Positions 13,624 through 27,973 of a DNA stretch of 64,000 bases are shown one piece after another. The stretch covers positions 5,084,001-5,148,000 of the forward strand of contig NC_039510.1 in assembly GCF_003672135.1 (NCBI RefSeq), written 5' to 3'. The position numbers and the translations under genes were made by a program. Under the pieces are notes generated by a model. That model was not told the origin of the DNA and ran no database searches. It saw only the letters and a program-made list of their open reading frames with translations. Position 1 is the first letter of the stretch, and every line of letters begins with the position of its first letter. This stretch comes from Ooceraea biroi. Lineage: Eukaryota; Arthropoda; Insecta; Hymenoptera; Formicidae.

Positions 13624-15097
13624 GATTCTGTTGACGACTTTCCGTAATGTAATTAAAATCGTCGACATACACGTGTAACGAGAATTTCTGAAATTTAATT
13701 AGGACCTGTCGGTAACCAGAACGCGCGAAGCCGGAGGCACCGGGCTGGTTACTCTCCTCCCTTTCTCCTCCTCTCTTTCTCCGACTTTGTCTCTCAGATC
13801 TTTTTATTCTTATAATCGACGTGTGTAACGTCAGAATTATCAGCCAGGGTCCGCGACACACTGGCTTACATAAGGTCTGGTCTGGTCCGTAGGACGAAGG
13901 ATAACACGCATGTGCGTGCACGAGTGCGTGTGCGAGGACCGGTCTTTAAAGGAGGGCAGTCGGGCTTTCGGGGGTCGAATTCGAGCCGCCAATTCCCGTC
14001 TGTCCCTGGCCGATGTGCAAACGTGTTCTGCGCGCCATTGTTGCAATTGAATTGACGATATGATTCATGAAAGAAACCCAGTTCACACGGATTTATTGTG
14101 GTCAGCGTTTCTCTCGCATGCGGAGAGATAGAATAAAATGAAGTAAGAATGGCGATGAGTTTATTACGTTCGCGTGCACAATAAGTGTAACGTCAGTCTT
14201 AATAGATGATTTATATTTAGTATTTTTCTTTGCAATCTTTGATAGGAATAAGAGAACAGGCGGATGTAGAATTTTTATTTGAAACGCGTGACTGCATAAA
14301 AGGTAGGCTTCCACTTCTGCGGGATTTTGTAAGATCTGATTCTCGAGCATTGTTGCAACAATGTGCAACATTGCATGACCATAACAGAATATTCGTGCGG
14401 TCTATTTTCTCGCGCGCGTCATTCCGTCGTTCCCGGCGAAAGGGCGCAGCAATCTCAGCTGATGTTACACGTCCAAGGCGAATCATCGGCGAAAGAAGCG
14501 ATGGATCGTGAAATCGAGAAAGTAGAACCCAATCGCGTCATCAAGCGAACGTTATCGCGTGCCGCAGGCAGTCATTAGATCACAAAGTGCGATCCACGTT
14601 CTCGCCTCGAAGCGAAGGTACAACCCGCAGCGTTAAAGGCGCATTATCCATCCTTCTGTAAAAGCAAGATCGTCACTCTTGATTATATGGAAACTGTGAA
14701 ATATTCAGCTCGCGCAACAAAGGAGCCTAATAGCATTCTGCGTGTATATTACCTGCGATTGCGTCAAACCTCGCTCCTACGTGGCTCGTAAGTAAAGACG
14801 CGTGAGTCATGAGTAATGACGCCAATTTTCTAACAAATTCTCTAAAACATTCGCTAATAATTGCTCTCGCGAAACCAGTCGAGAGGAGCGGTATCAGCTG
14901 ACACGAGATTACCGAGATTAGCTTCTCCACGGCTCGAAAATTTTCCGCGAGGTAACGAGAGATCTCGAATTTCCGTTAAGATAAAGCTGTTTTCACGCTC
15001 ATTGGAGAATATGCCGGTACTAATTTCCACTTTTTATGGGGCATCCCGTGCAACGTGATTCCGCAGCGTTTTTATGTTACGCGCGTATTGTAGCAAT

Positions 15098-15129
15098 GAC
15101 GAAGATGACGACGACGGCGACGACGACGG
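15098..15129. repeat. GAC-rich trinucleotide repeat
   Basis: Imperfect GAC/GAA/GAT/GGC triplets. No supported gene surrounds them. Confidence 0.75.
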
Positions 15130-18100
15130 CCCGCGGAAGTAGACGTCTGACAGGTGAGACGAATGTAGCATAACGAATTACGCAAGCAGTATCTCTCAGC
15201 TTTCTTGCGGCGATGCGATGCGCTCGCGCTTGCGCGCGCGGAAAAGACCATTCTTCTCTCTTCGCGCCTCCTCCTCCGGTCGCTCTTACTTTTTACCGGG
15301 AGGTTCCGCGGCTGCTTTCTTTTCCGCGTTAAGGGATTTGCTTGCCATGCTCGGAAGCGCGGCTCGATAATTATTGCCGCTCGTTTCGCGACTCGCGGAA
15401 TATTCGCGATATTATTTCTGTCGCCGTTATCCTTCGCGAAAAGCGGACTTTCTCAATTTTCTTGACAGATCTGTCAGAGAATCGAGGACATAACAGGAAA
15501 AACGCACACGAATTTCTGAAATCTCGCGCAGAATTTCTGAAGCTGGCGCGTTTCGTCTTCCTCGTCCTGGGCGAGCAGCGACTCCGCTCGTGCCATTGTA
15601 TCGGCCGTCCTCCTTTTAATGCCAGGCGGAATTACGAGGCTGCGTTTAATTGAGAACCGGCGCGGACTCGACTCGCCTAAGGATAACGGTGCGTTTTTAT
15701 TACCTCGTTGGCCTGGAACAATCGGCAAGTCGGACTCGCTTCGACCCAACTCTGGTCAGGATTTTTCATTTCGACATCCGGTGCGGAAGCGCCGCGTGAT
15801 ACTTCCCCGTGGTTTAATTGGCGACTGTCTCCCCCGGAAAGTGTTAATTTTGACCCGGCTAGACGAAATCTGCATTTCATAATTGGCACGAGCGCGGATG
15901 GCAGATCCTTGATTAGATCGACTTGTCTTAATTTTATTATTGAAGTCCGTCGCGTTGCGCAACACGTTTCTCTTCTTGGTCTACTTTGCGTATAAACAAT
16001 CTCGCTCGTTAGTAAGACGATCTTAATGTACAAGCATTATTTCTTTTTCGCTAGTAGATAATTAGCGTTAGTTTTCTGAACGAGTTGTGTAAGTGAAGGT
16101 AGAAGAGAGGCGAAGATTAAAGTGTACTTTTCGTATCAGTCAAATTTATCGGGCACGCAGCGTTGCAAGCTTAATGGAGTAGTCTCAAGCAGGAAATAAT
16201 CTTGTCTGACATGAAAGCATCAGGAATTTCTCTCGCAGGAATTTGCAATTATTTCCAACGTATACCGGGCATTATGTAATTCAGCGGCTTTTCCGAACAA
16301 TATCAAACGTCATATCCGAATGACAAACGAGCGTACTCTCATTTACGAGAATAGCGAAAGAAAGACTTCCGCCGGTTGTCCAAAGGTGTCGGACACATAC
16401 TCGTATGAAGGAGATGAGGAGAAAGAAGCGAGAACGCTCCCGTTCTCAGTCAGAGCAGTGTCTTATCGGATCTCAGATGTCAATGAGGAGATAGCGCAGG
16501 ACAATTAAGTCCTATCTACAAATTGCCCCGTCGTTGCTACCAGATGCTATCTCGTCTTAATAATCGGGTCTCGCTTATTGTTCCACTATATTTATTACCG
16601 TCTCGCAAACGGTTCACGTGACTGAAACTCCGACGTCGGTTTCCGGTAGCTCATATCGCTATCAATCGCTCGAGGCACATCGGATATCGATGCACTTCGG
16701 AGAACTAAGCGCATTTCTTTCTTCAACATTATTAACACGGCTCTAAAATTTCAAGCAGAAATTTTTCGATTTTCTTGAAAACAGTATCGGTCACCACTTA
16801 TGACATTGGCTGCACAAATTGTTATCGGTTGAATCGAGGCAAGACTCTAGCAAGACAGAGATCGATGATTAATAAGGCGAGGGTGATCCAGGAAGCGCGC
16901 GGATCGCGCGCTTCGTGTCAGGATCGGAGGATCGATGAGTCTCTGTACTAGATCCTCGATTCCCCTCTGGGGATCTCTCCTCGACCTCGTGGAGAGGTCG
17001 CGATTCTTTCGCGGTCCACCCCCGATCCGTGATCTACTCGGATTATAAATCGCCGAGACTCCCACGTCGGGACGCTCGCGACGCTCGCCTTCGGCGCTCG
17101 TGGGAGGTCAATTATACGCGAACGCGTCAATTATGCGCGACCCACGTCGGCCAGGCTTGGGATTTGCGAACGTGAAAGTGTTAGCATGTCAGGAAGCCCC
17201 GCACACGTGTACGATCTGTTTGATTCTTATCTAGGCGGAGCGTTTCCCTAATCGGATTCGAGGCTGATTCTTGAACGAAGTGATCGTTCAATGCGATCGG
17301 GGATTCTTTTCTCCTTTAACAATTATGTCTAGTTATTGCCGTGAAAATTGTATAATGTTCAGAAAAAATGTGCTATTTTATTTTTCGAAAAGATTTTCTA
17401 CATGGAATGCACGTGGCGTGTCATGTGTACGAGATACATAAATATAGCTGTAATGCGATGCAACAGTCTCAGTGGAGCATCCGTTAATAGCGAAAAATAC
17501 CGTTATTTAACGTGCGTCGCATGTGGAACACGACCCGCGCCACGGCGGATTAATTAAGCGTTTCATAATTATTCGCAAATTCAATCCGGATTTGCCGTCG
17601 TTGTACGTTTGACAAATATGTTTAATTATCTTTCGGCCTTTTGTTGTTTCCGACATACTTTATCGATAATCATTTCGGTCCTCGTTAGAATTGTACGGAG
17701 ATTAATTGGTCTCTTAATTAACGACTGCTGAGCTGTGCAGGTTTGACTCGCCGCAGTGAGAGGTTCACGCATTTGGCTGCGACTGCGTGGCTACATTTCA
17801 TTTTTATCTTCCATTGTGTCGGTCGGCCCGTGTCGGCGTCTTGGAGCCGCGCGTTTTCTTTGTTGGCGCGGACGAAGCGCGCGTAATATCCGGAGGTGAA
17901 GGGTTCCTCGATGAGAGGAGAAACACACAAGCGCAAGGGGGGAGAAAAAAGTCCCGCGATCGGCGTGGTTGCGCTCGCAGCGAGCGAGCGAGTGGCCGCG
18001 CATCGTCGCGAAAATGATTACACTCGCGCGGGAAGTATTCTCATTAAGTACAGTCCTGCGGAATAGAGACTCTAATAAAAGTACTTGCACCTGCACGACC

Positions 18101-18130
18101 GTCTGCATACCTGCGGCTCTCGGCGACGGT

Positions 18131-18133
18131 GAA

Positions 18134-18165
<32 letters not shown>

Positions 18166-18185
18166 CGATGGCGGCGGCGGCGATG
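18131..18185. repeat. GATGAC hexanucleotide repeat followed by GGC repeat
   Basis: About five GATGAC units merge into a GGC run. On the plus strand this would read as an Asp run followed by Gly, but no exon signals flank it. I treat it as simple-sequence DNA. Confidence 0.75.
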
Positions 18186-21100
18186 TTACTCGCAGCGTTT
18201 CTACATCGAAAGAAACCGACATTCGGTGCACTTTTATGATCGATCGATTATTTTCACCTGCAATCTCACGGTATCGTCGTAAATATTCGCCAAGAGAAAA
18301 CGTACTTGGATTAAAACTTAAAATCTGAGATTATATTTATCTGCGATGCATTTATTTTGCAACAACGGCAGCTCGAGCGGCGTCTAAAAAAGAATTGCAC
18401 GATTTACGAGATATTTCCTCTTCGTATGGTTTACGAGATTTACGAGATGCAATCTTCATCAATCTTCCTATCCTTTACGTATCCCGTCCGTTCGGGACGA
18501 CGCAGCTCGGCCCGGGAAGAGTGGACCGATTTTTCTGTCTTCTTCCACTGTTTCTTTTTTTCTTTTCTCCCCTCGTTCGCCCCTGCTTCCCTCGTCGGCT
18601 GGATAATCGCGGCCGTCGTCGCGCAGCCCGCGGAACGAGTTCTGCAACTAGGCGACCTCCGCAAGGCGAGCGCGGCTACAAAGCGAGCGCTCCTCTCTCG
18701 AAGAGACCGAGCGCGAAAGGCGGCCAAAAGAAGTCGCACGAGCGTGTTGCATTTTGCGTGCGGCCAACATCGCCGCGGATGATCGTCCCCTCATAATAAA
18801 ATAAGCCGATAGTTCCGCGGACCCTGCTTTTGCGCTCGTAAGCGCGCTGATCAACTCCGTGTAAATGTACAAACGACCTGTGGTGTGGGGAACTAAAAGA
18901 GGGTACCGAGAGTGCTACCGGAGGGAACTCAGGTAGTGCGGGAGATCCGCGAGCTTTCGGATCGCATCGAGAGACGCGATATACGCTAATGAGGCGACAG
19001 AACGTGAGGAACGCTAAAGACAGATCGTTTACCCGCGCGTAATAAATGCGAGACGTCGATCGCGAATGGTACCGCTGACTTTTGTACGTAAATTGGATGA
19101 GGCATATGTATGTGCATGAAGAATAAAATTCTTAAAAAACAGTGAAAGAAAGAGAGAGGATTGTGATATAATAAGAACGAGAAATACAAGAATTATTATA
19201 TTTTATTTTGTAATAAATAATTTAATATGAAGTTTCGAAAGAGATACAAAAAGAACGAAGATTATTCTCTAATTAAAGATAGCGCGCATGTTTTAATTAT
19301 CAAACACAAAATTGCAAAGCAACGTTTCAGGAACGGTTGGGCGAGGTGAATTTCTGCACGTGACGTAAAATTTGCGCGTGACGGTCGATGCACGCAGATT
19401 TACGTAAACAGCTACGCGGCACTTTTTTCCTCACGTGAAGCTCCAGTTACCAGCGACGTGATTAGATGGCTCGGGTGTAGAATTATCTCGATGATACGTA
19501 CGCATCGTGGTATTATGAAGCAACGCGATATCGAGATGATAATCCACCGCGCGCGTAACGCACGTCGCTTCTGCCCGCCGACAAAGACAAAGATTCAAAG
19601 CCGTGCACGAATAAAGCGTCCCGAGAATGAATCAGGCGTTTCTTCAAGATTATTCATAGAAAGATTAAAGAGTCAGAAACCGGCGCGTAAAATCACGTAC
19701 GGTCGGCTCTCTCGTTCCGCGTAACTTCGTCCCGATTGTTGTCGGCTGGTTGGGTAACTCGGCAGCCTTGAACGAAACGATCAAGCGGACTAACGGCTCG
19801 GCGTCCCTCTTCGCTCCGCTCCGATTTTCCTCCTCGGGCGCTCCGACCGTCCGCGAGCAGCCTCCGATTAATTTCGTCCGGTCGATTTGGCGCGCGACGA
19901 ATTAAATCCGCTGGATCACTGTCAGCTCCCGAATCGCTTCGGGCACATCGGCCGAATCCTGAAAAGGCAGAATGACAATCGCGCATCCTGCGGAAGCGGA
20001 TGCCCGCCGGCACGCTTGGCTAACTCCCCCGCCGCTTCGCGAGCCACCCTTCCACAATGAAGGTAGATTGTAGTGGACGTTTGCATTGTGGTGATACGAA
20101 TGTGGTGGAACACCTGATCTCACAGTGACGTCGATACCGCTTTCGAGACTCACCTTTGTACGAATCTATTGAGGATCTAAGCTCTGAAAAATTAAAATTA
20201 AAAACGATAACTACGGTTTTTTATATTATTGTGATGACAAATGACTGCAGAAATTATTTTCCTTTTTCCTGTCACCGACTTTCTACCGGATATAGTCCAA
20301 CGTGATCACGAAGATTTAATTGCAATTATCGCGTGTTGCGAGATGCTTTTCTCTTCTTATCGCGCGGACGCTGTAACATTGTGAGCGCGAGGCAATTTGC
20401 GCGGTATCATTTCGAGGTGCGAAATGTTCGAGTTAGCGTCGGGAATAATCAGGCTCTACGACGCTGCATCGTTTTCCCCCATGGTGCACCATGTGCACCA
20501 TATGCGCGCGGCCAGGCTCAATTCCAGGAGCCTAGTTTACGGACGCGAACCGACACGCGTGCAACGTGCGTGCGGAGGAACGGGTTAAAGCGGACGTGCG
20601 TGTGCGCGTTCGCGTTCACGAGCACCGTGTCGAGATCGCTGCAGCGTACCCGGGCTTGAGCAGCACTTCCGGTTACATTGAACAACTCTATCGACGACGA
20701 AGCAGGCCCGAATGAGTCGGAGTCTCCAGAAGACGTATAAACCTTGGTTTATCCTGGAATTATACAAAACTGTTAATTTGCTTCTTGTGCGTTTATGCAA
20801 TGTACAAAACAATATCTTTGCCGTTACTAACTTATAGAAAGATAAAGCACACAGGGATTGTGGCACGCTTGCTGCAAATTATGCCTTAAGCTTGATCATA
20901 GACGATAGACGATACGTGTCTTGCGACGGAACAACTGGTTCGAACTTGGGCCGTCTGTTGCAGTCACGATACGCAATCAGATACGCGACGACGTAATGTG
21001 CTTACAATCACCCGCTAATTGACTCGCTTATGTCCCGTTGACGTAACTTCAGCGTCCGTTCTCCCGGATTACGACGTGCACCGTGGACGCGAACGTAATC

Positions 21101-23434
21101 TGTCCCACATTGTGCCTAAACGTCGGTTCGTTGAAACAATGTTACGGGAACGGTTATACGCAAAACGCTTCCCTGCGCGGCTCGAGACCGAATTAGCAGA
21201 ATGGGAATGACACGCAACTTGCAGCCAGCAATTCGATTCCCGTTACGACGAAAGAATAACCCGTCGCGCCGTAATCCTCGACCGTCCATCCGATGATTTA
21301 CCACGTTTTCACTATTATTAAGAGAAACGTACCTCGGATACCGTTCCCCGTTTGGCAAAAAGTCCTTACTATCGCTCGTGAATCTTCGGAATCCCGTGTG
21401 CCGTTCGCGAGGAACAGGATGTCGCGGAGAACGAGGTGAATCGGAGGCAACTTTAGGTGCAAATTTATGTGCACAACAGAATGAATGGAAGGATGGTGTC
21501 TGCGGAGTCGCGAGAACGCCGTCGCGGACCTAATTCGCACATCGAAGCGAGCGGAAACGCGGATCTCGTATTCTCCGGCCACGTATAATACTCCAATAAA
21601 TTTCTTTTATAACTTGCGTTATACATCAGAGCAACATAAAGATGTAACAACGCTACAAATTTACAGGCTTTAAATTTTTCACGCAAAATCGTTATTGACA
21701 CGTGCCTCCAAAAATTGACACTTTTTCTGTTTTGAAATTAATATATTTTTCCGGGAAGCGCTTGCGCGTGCGTGCTGCAATTGTTCTCGGTATTCCAGAC
21801 TCGAATCTTGCCACAATGGACCAACGCAACGACCGACCATGTGCGAATCTCGGCGTCGGCCGAGGTCTCTTCCTCCGCTGGCGGAGGTTGAACGCCCTCG
21901 TAACGCCTCGAAGGCGGAATGATTGAGCCGCAGCCGCAGAGCTGCGCCAGTCCGCCGTCATTTAACCGGATTAGGAAGCCAGAAACACGAGCGAGCCCGT
22001 GTCGCGCGATACACTCCAGATGCAACGTCGAAACGCGCACGATCAACACACGCCTGCTGCGTTTACACGCTCGCGCGTGTTACGCGGCCGTGCGCGTGCG
22101 TTACCGTATGGAAAGACCAAAAATTCCGTAAACTTATGTAAGGTTCGATAAATTGTTGTTTTATGATGGGGAACATGCCAAGTTGCAACTCGCCACCACG
22201 ATCCGTCTGCGTGAAAGCCCGGAATCCGTTCGTATTTTTCGAACATCGTGCAGAAATGAGTAACATTACTTGTAATAATAATTATATCGCACATGCACAT
22301 GTGAAAGCGCAGAGGTTTCGGTTGATGTCAAAATAATACCCGCGCGAAAGTATAATAACTTATTACTGCAACGTGTTACGACATCTGCCATGCTTGAAGC
22401 TAGAAATAACAATTTTTATTACTGAGTGTAACCAAGTGTAAATGGTACACTTCTTGTATTTTATAATCTATTAATTATAAATAATTGTAAATTTTCGCTA
22501 ATGATTCTTACGGCTGGAATGCACTTTGGACGTACAGCTTCACACATCGTCTTGATAGATTTTCGCACGCGTATAAATACGCGTGCACGTAGGAGCAATT
22601 TGTCCGTCAATCGTCCGTGAATTGCAGGAGGCAGCTCCGCACGCACTTACGACACTTACGGCTCGAGTGCCCGCGGCACTGAGTGTCGAAATAACTCATG
22701 CGGGTTGAATTTCCGGCGACGGTACAGCGCGAACATGACTCGAGAAACTTGTATCGCATCCGAGATACGCGCGTATTTGGGCCTTTTGACAGCAGAAGTC
22801 CCGTTAAGACGGAATCGTCGAGACCGCCTCGTAAGCACGTCGATCTGATATCACGGGCACAATTTTATTTTATTCCTGTGGAACTTGCGAAGCTTGCGGC
22901 CGGGATCGTCGATTTACCAAGAGAAACTCGCGTGCAAACGACTCGCAGAAAAATGAGAGGAACGATATCGGAATAATTCAATCGATCGATCGAGCGGCGC
23001 AACGACCACACGGCACGCGAGCATTTCCAGCTGATAGTTTGCGGATCATCGGCGGAAACGAACTTCGGAGATTTGCGGCGCGCATCGCGTGCGACACAAT
23101 GCCTTTTAACCGGGTTTAAAAGGCACGAGTTTCACGTGACCGCATTCATTTGCCGAGCCTCGCTTATTTCGTGGCTCCGTTCCTGCAGACGAAAAAGCTG
23201 CGACGATAAAACTTGCTTAATCAAACTCGCTCGAGCGAGTAGAATCGCGATGATCTTCGCTCGCAAATTGTAGCTTGCTCGCGCGTGCACTGAAATCACT
23301 GATGTTCATTCTACGCGTTACGCAGCTGCTTTAATATCACGGACATTTAATTTACGCTTCCTTTTAATTAAACAACGAATAATAAGAACGGGAACCGCGA
23401 AAGGACGTACGTCGCTTCGAACGAAATTCTCTCT

Positions 23435-24162
23435 TTAAGGGGGGAGCCTGCTTTAGAACGTTGAAAATAAGGTATAATTTTACGAATTGTTTTGGAGAAA
23501 CTATACAGCGGATCATTATAAAACTTTGATGCATTTATTAGTACATGTTTAAAGATAAAAAAAATTATTTTTTTATTTGAATATATCGCCTGTAGAGGTC
23601 GTCCTGGAGGCATCTTAGTGTAGCCAGCATTGTAAATTGGTGAGTATTCTCCTGCCTCCAAATTTCATCCAAACTGAAAAATTGAAATATTTTCTCGTTA
23701 TTTATGAATTCTCATCGTCGATGAACCTTTAATATTCATAAAAACATTAAGTTAAACAATTATTTTTGCATGAAAAAATTTAAAAACTTTGCCTAAAAAT
23801 CGTATTTTTGTGTTCTAAGCTCCACCATTTTGGCACTTTTCAACTTTTTTCCTCTCTCTTTGGTTCATCGACGATGGGAATTCATAAATAACGAGAAGAT
23901 ATTTCAATTTTTCAGTTTAGACGAAATTTGGAGGCAGGAGAATGCTCACCAATTTGCAATGCCGGCGACGCGGCTGCATTAAGATTTCTCCAGGACGACC
24001 TCTACAAGCGATATATTCAAATCAAAAAATATTTTTTTTTATCTTTAAACATGTACTAATAAATGCATCAAAGTTTTATAATGATCCGCTGTATAGTTTC
24101 TCCAAAAACAATTCGTAAAATATACTTTATTTTCAGCGTTCTAAAGCAGGCTCCCCCCTTAA
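23435..24162. mobile_element. TTAA-flanked fold-back MITE, copy 1
   Basis: The element reads TTAAGGGGGGAGCCTGC at the left and its reverse complement, ending CCCCCCTTAA, at the right. The inverted-repeat arms are about 293 bp (to 23,727) and 301 bp (from 23,862), with a spacer of about 134 bp. TTAA at both junctions is the target used by piggyBac-type transposases, so a non-autonomous piggyBac-like element is the best inference. There is no transposase. An open frame of about 90 codons inside the arm is shared with the second copy only because it lies in the repeat. A second copy lies 4.5 kb downstream in opposite orientation. Confidence 0.88.
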
Positions 24163-27100
24163 GTAAAATCTTTATTTACGGCACATAAATAAACGCAATT
24201 ATCAGTCTGCCGCGTATTGACCGTCGGCAGATATGACATTAACCCCGTTTTCGGTGGCGTGTTACCGCAGCATTGTGTAATGGATTTCGGCAAATGTTTC
24301 GACAGCGGATTCCAGTAGAATCCATGCTCCGACGATTTCGCCTCTGTTTTCAACATTACGTCGTTGCTGCCCGCCAGTCGACCGATGTGTTTAATTGCGA
24401 TTACGACAGTACGACTGAAAAACGAAGAAGGAAACGCGCAGCCTACGGTGGCGAAGTGTGAATTAGCCGTAATCGGGTTCGCACCTGTAACGCAACACCA
24501 ACGCATATAATGACCGTAATTACAGCGAGAAATGCAAAATAAATCGATCGCTCACGACGTATCGCCTGCTCATTCGCTTTCATTCGTGTTTAATTCGTAA
24601 GATCCGCTCAGGAAGTATTAATTACCGCTATTATCTACTTACGGAATTACACTTTGTCGCCCGTTGCTTCGTGAGTAGAAAGTTCACGTCGTGGAGAAGC
24701 TTCTTTCTCGTCGCGCTGGCTTATTATGGATTTGCGACCGTAATTCGTTACCATTTTTATAACGGAGCAAAACGCGCCGAGAGGAACGCGCGCGCGTGTC
24801 AGCCAAAGTGCATTTCAGTGTCGCCGGGTCGATAGCGAATTAATTGACCGTTACGGTTTCCTTCTCGCTTGGCTTATCGGCGATTTGCCCACGGTGCGTA
24901 ATCAACAACCGTTTTTTCTTTCTCCCTCCTGTGGTGAAGGTATCCGCTTTTATTCACCGCTCCTTTACATCCTGTAACAGTATCGCCGATGCGCGCACTA
25001 ACTCGCGCCGTGCGCACTTACGCGCGACCAATTGCCCCTTGCGTTTTCCTGGGGGTTGGTGCGTGTTTGTTGTACGCACGATTTAATCGTTGCCCACCTT
25101 CGACACGACGGGGTGCAAATATTGGAGATAATTATGAGAGTAATTCGTAAAGATACGCAAGAGGGGACGCGATGCAGTAAATTTATAATAAGCAGAGCGA
25201 AGATAGGGATGCATAGAAAGTAATTGAATAAATTAGGCAAATTTTACGATATATCTCGAGATGTATCGGGAACGTACGTCCGGGGGAATACAAGGATGCA
25301 ACAGTATTGTGAAAAATATAAATGCAGATATATTTATCTTCTTTTATACAGCGTTAAGAAGCCTGAATTGAAAAGCGCGACACTAATAAATAATTATATG
25401 AGATCATGGTGTTTTTGTATTGCGCTCTTTTCCCGCGAGACCAACGCGAGTGCAGTTTCCGCGATCGCCAGACTGCGCACAATTATCGCGATGCAATTAA
25501 GAACCGACTCCCCCGACGTCGTTTACCTCTGACCGAAGTTAACTAGCTGTTCTCCGCGGGGAACGTAATGACGATGATACGAGGGGAGGTAAATACGCAC
25601 CAGTAATCGGCGTCGGTAGAATCGGGGGCCCTAAATCATCCTTGATTCTGCCACCCTGCGCATCGGCCTGCTGCGCCAATGGCAGCGTTCAATTTCCGCT
25701 CGCGTCCACCTGTACCTTTTTCTTCTTTCTCCCTCTTCTTTCTTTTTTTATACTCTGCACGTGTTCCGAGATAATCTGATGCTGCGCGTTGCAGACAGGA
25801 CGCAACTCCCTAGATAGTTTTACGGTTATGCCTACGTTGAAGGGCAGAGTTCCCGCGTGTAGCGAAGAGTTGGACCTAAATTCACTAAAATCACCAGCTG
25901 CAGAGAGATAAGAAAAACAGTTTACATCTCCTAAAAACAAATAGTTGAATGTGTAATCATGTAAAATAATTCAACGAAGGATAAATTTACTCTTCTGAGT
26001 TCATTTAGAAGTTATAAAGGACGTCCATCAGTATATTCACATAATACTTATATCTATTAAAAACTTATCAAGTTAATTAATGCAGTGAGAGTTAAAATTA
26101 ATTGCAAGTTCATATATGCAGAGGGAAAGTTAATTTTTTTAAACCTTTAATCTTTTTCGTTCCACAATACCTTCTCTTTTCACGAACAGATTTTAGCGGT
26201 CGTAGAAAATTTCATCTTAAGCGCCTTCTAAGGTGGATTTGCTGCTTTACGATATGTTAAATGAAAATACTCGTAGACGGTATTTTTCTTCCTCGCGGCA
26301 CGCATTGCGATTCGCGATACACGCCGTTGGCCGATGCGCGCCGATTTAAAATGTTGATAACGTCCCATTATGGTTAAATAACTGCTGGCCGGGAGTAGCG
26401 CTCGCCAGCTCTGACCGTGGATAAAATAAAGCGGTATGCCGCGGCCACGCTCTACAAATCAGCGGAGAAATGCTCCCGTCTAAACGCGATGCTGCATACC
26501 ACGCCGTTCACGTTTTAACTCATTGGCTCAACTTCTATAAAAAAAATATAATAATAAAATGAGGAGAATATCATCTGTAGAATATAATAGCGCCGTTCTC
26601 TATTTTCTTCACAATATCTCCCGAGATTTAAAGTGGTATCTTTTTGTAATCAGAAGAAGAATGGCGCAAATACATGTACGGCGATACATCCATTGGAATA
26701 ATGAATCAGAGATTACCTAGCGGAATGAAGAACGGCGTGCGTGATGAATGATCGGGATTAATTGCGTAGGAAAGAAATAAACGTTGGCGTCTTTCAGCAA
26801 AGTAACAATTACACCTTTCGAATCGCGGAGCTGTATCCTCTGAAGCAGGCGCTTCGATCGAGACGGAGCGGCGGTGGCGATTTCACTCGTCTCGCGTACA
26901 GCCGTTCCCAGCATCCGCCATCTGTCATCTTTCGGGACCACCTGTTTACACTGAGAGCACAGATCCGCGTTTCCTTATTACACCGGCTTGGCCGCATCGC
27001 CATCCGCGAGAAAGAAGGTGTATACGTACCACGAGTTTAATTCAATTTAATTCCCGATTCGAGATAACACAGTATTCGAACGAACTCCGGTAGCTGAATC

Positions 27101-27973
27101 TCTGAAGCGCGAAGGAGATGTAATGCAATTAGTAAATGCGCCGCAGACGGAGAGACAGAGACAGAGAAGATCGTAAAGATCATATTACGACGCGTACTCG
27201 GAGAATCGCAAATTGGTACACGCGAGCTAGTTTTTACCAGTTCAATCACCGAAGCTTTGAAACATGTTCGCATGAAGATGCGTTTTTATCGGCGAAATCG
27301 CGTGCCCGACGATCACTATGTAGGCATCTATTGGACATCCAGTAGCAGTATAGAGTCAGCTGACTCTCGCGGTGTCCTCCTCTTCCGCGACTGCTCGATA
27401 ATTACACTGGCCCATTTCGCGTCTAGTTACAGTTACTCGCAATCAGTGGTATTACGCGGTAACGCTAATTTCTACGGATGCGCGACCCAATCTAGAGTGC
27501 GTGGTGCGTAATGCACGTATGATAGTTACAATGATCGCTTTTCATTCCGCCGAGAAAGCCACTAATTGCGGCGGGCGTAAGAAATGTGATTTGCGGGCTG
27601 TGTGCAATGCTGATCGTGATTACCGCTTGCGTCTTATTGAGTTCGCAATTTCGTGGCTAGAATCTGGCTCTCAGGGATTCTCGCGGCTAGAATCTTGCTC
27701 GATTTGCATACAAAATCGCACGCGACATGTAGCGCGATCGATCGGGGATTCGCATGAAAGCGCAGAGCGAGCGACGAGCGAAATTACCTAATGAATTATT
27801 CTTTCCCGCCGCGCGCGTAGTCGTTTAATTCGCCATAATAATTTCCCATTGAGTCGCGAAAGGTGTACGCGTCGATCCAATCGATTCGCAACGCTCGGGA
27901 GTGAGCTTAATCGCCTGAGCTCCTTCCACTGATGAGGAGTTTCAAAGGCACCTCGGTTTTAGAACCATATCAC
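24163..27973. other. gene-free region 3, between the two MITE copies
   Basis: About 3.8 kb with no supported gene and no long repeat. It lies between two inverted copies of the same fold-back element, so it is a segment that recombination between them could invert. Confidence 0.6.

Larger units (their letters stand above)
12475..23434. other. gene-free region 2
   Basis: No supported gene. Contents are simple repeats: an AG run near 13,608, GAC-rich triplets at 15,098 and a GATGAC run at 18,131. There is also a 23-bp hairpin at 16,892-16,914 with 9-bp arms, a dyad around a TATAAATA box at 22,565-22,586, and a small duplicated GTCAATTAT-CGCGA word near 17,110-17,140. Short open frames occur in all six frames with no coding signature. 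Confidence 0.6.

Noticed and set aside
18131..18230. Asp-run then Gly-run open frame
   Set aside because: A hexanucleotide microsatellite, not a coding exon.
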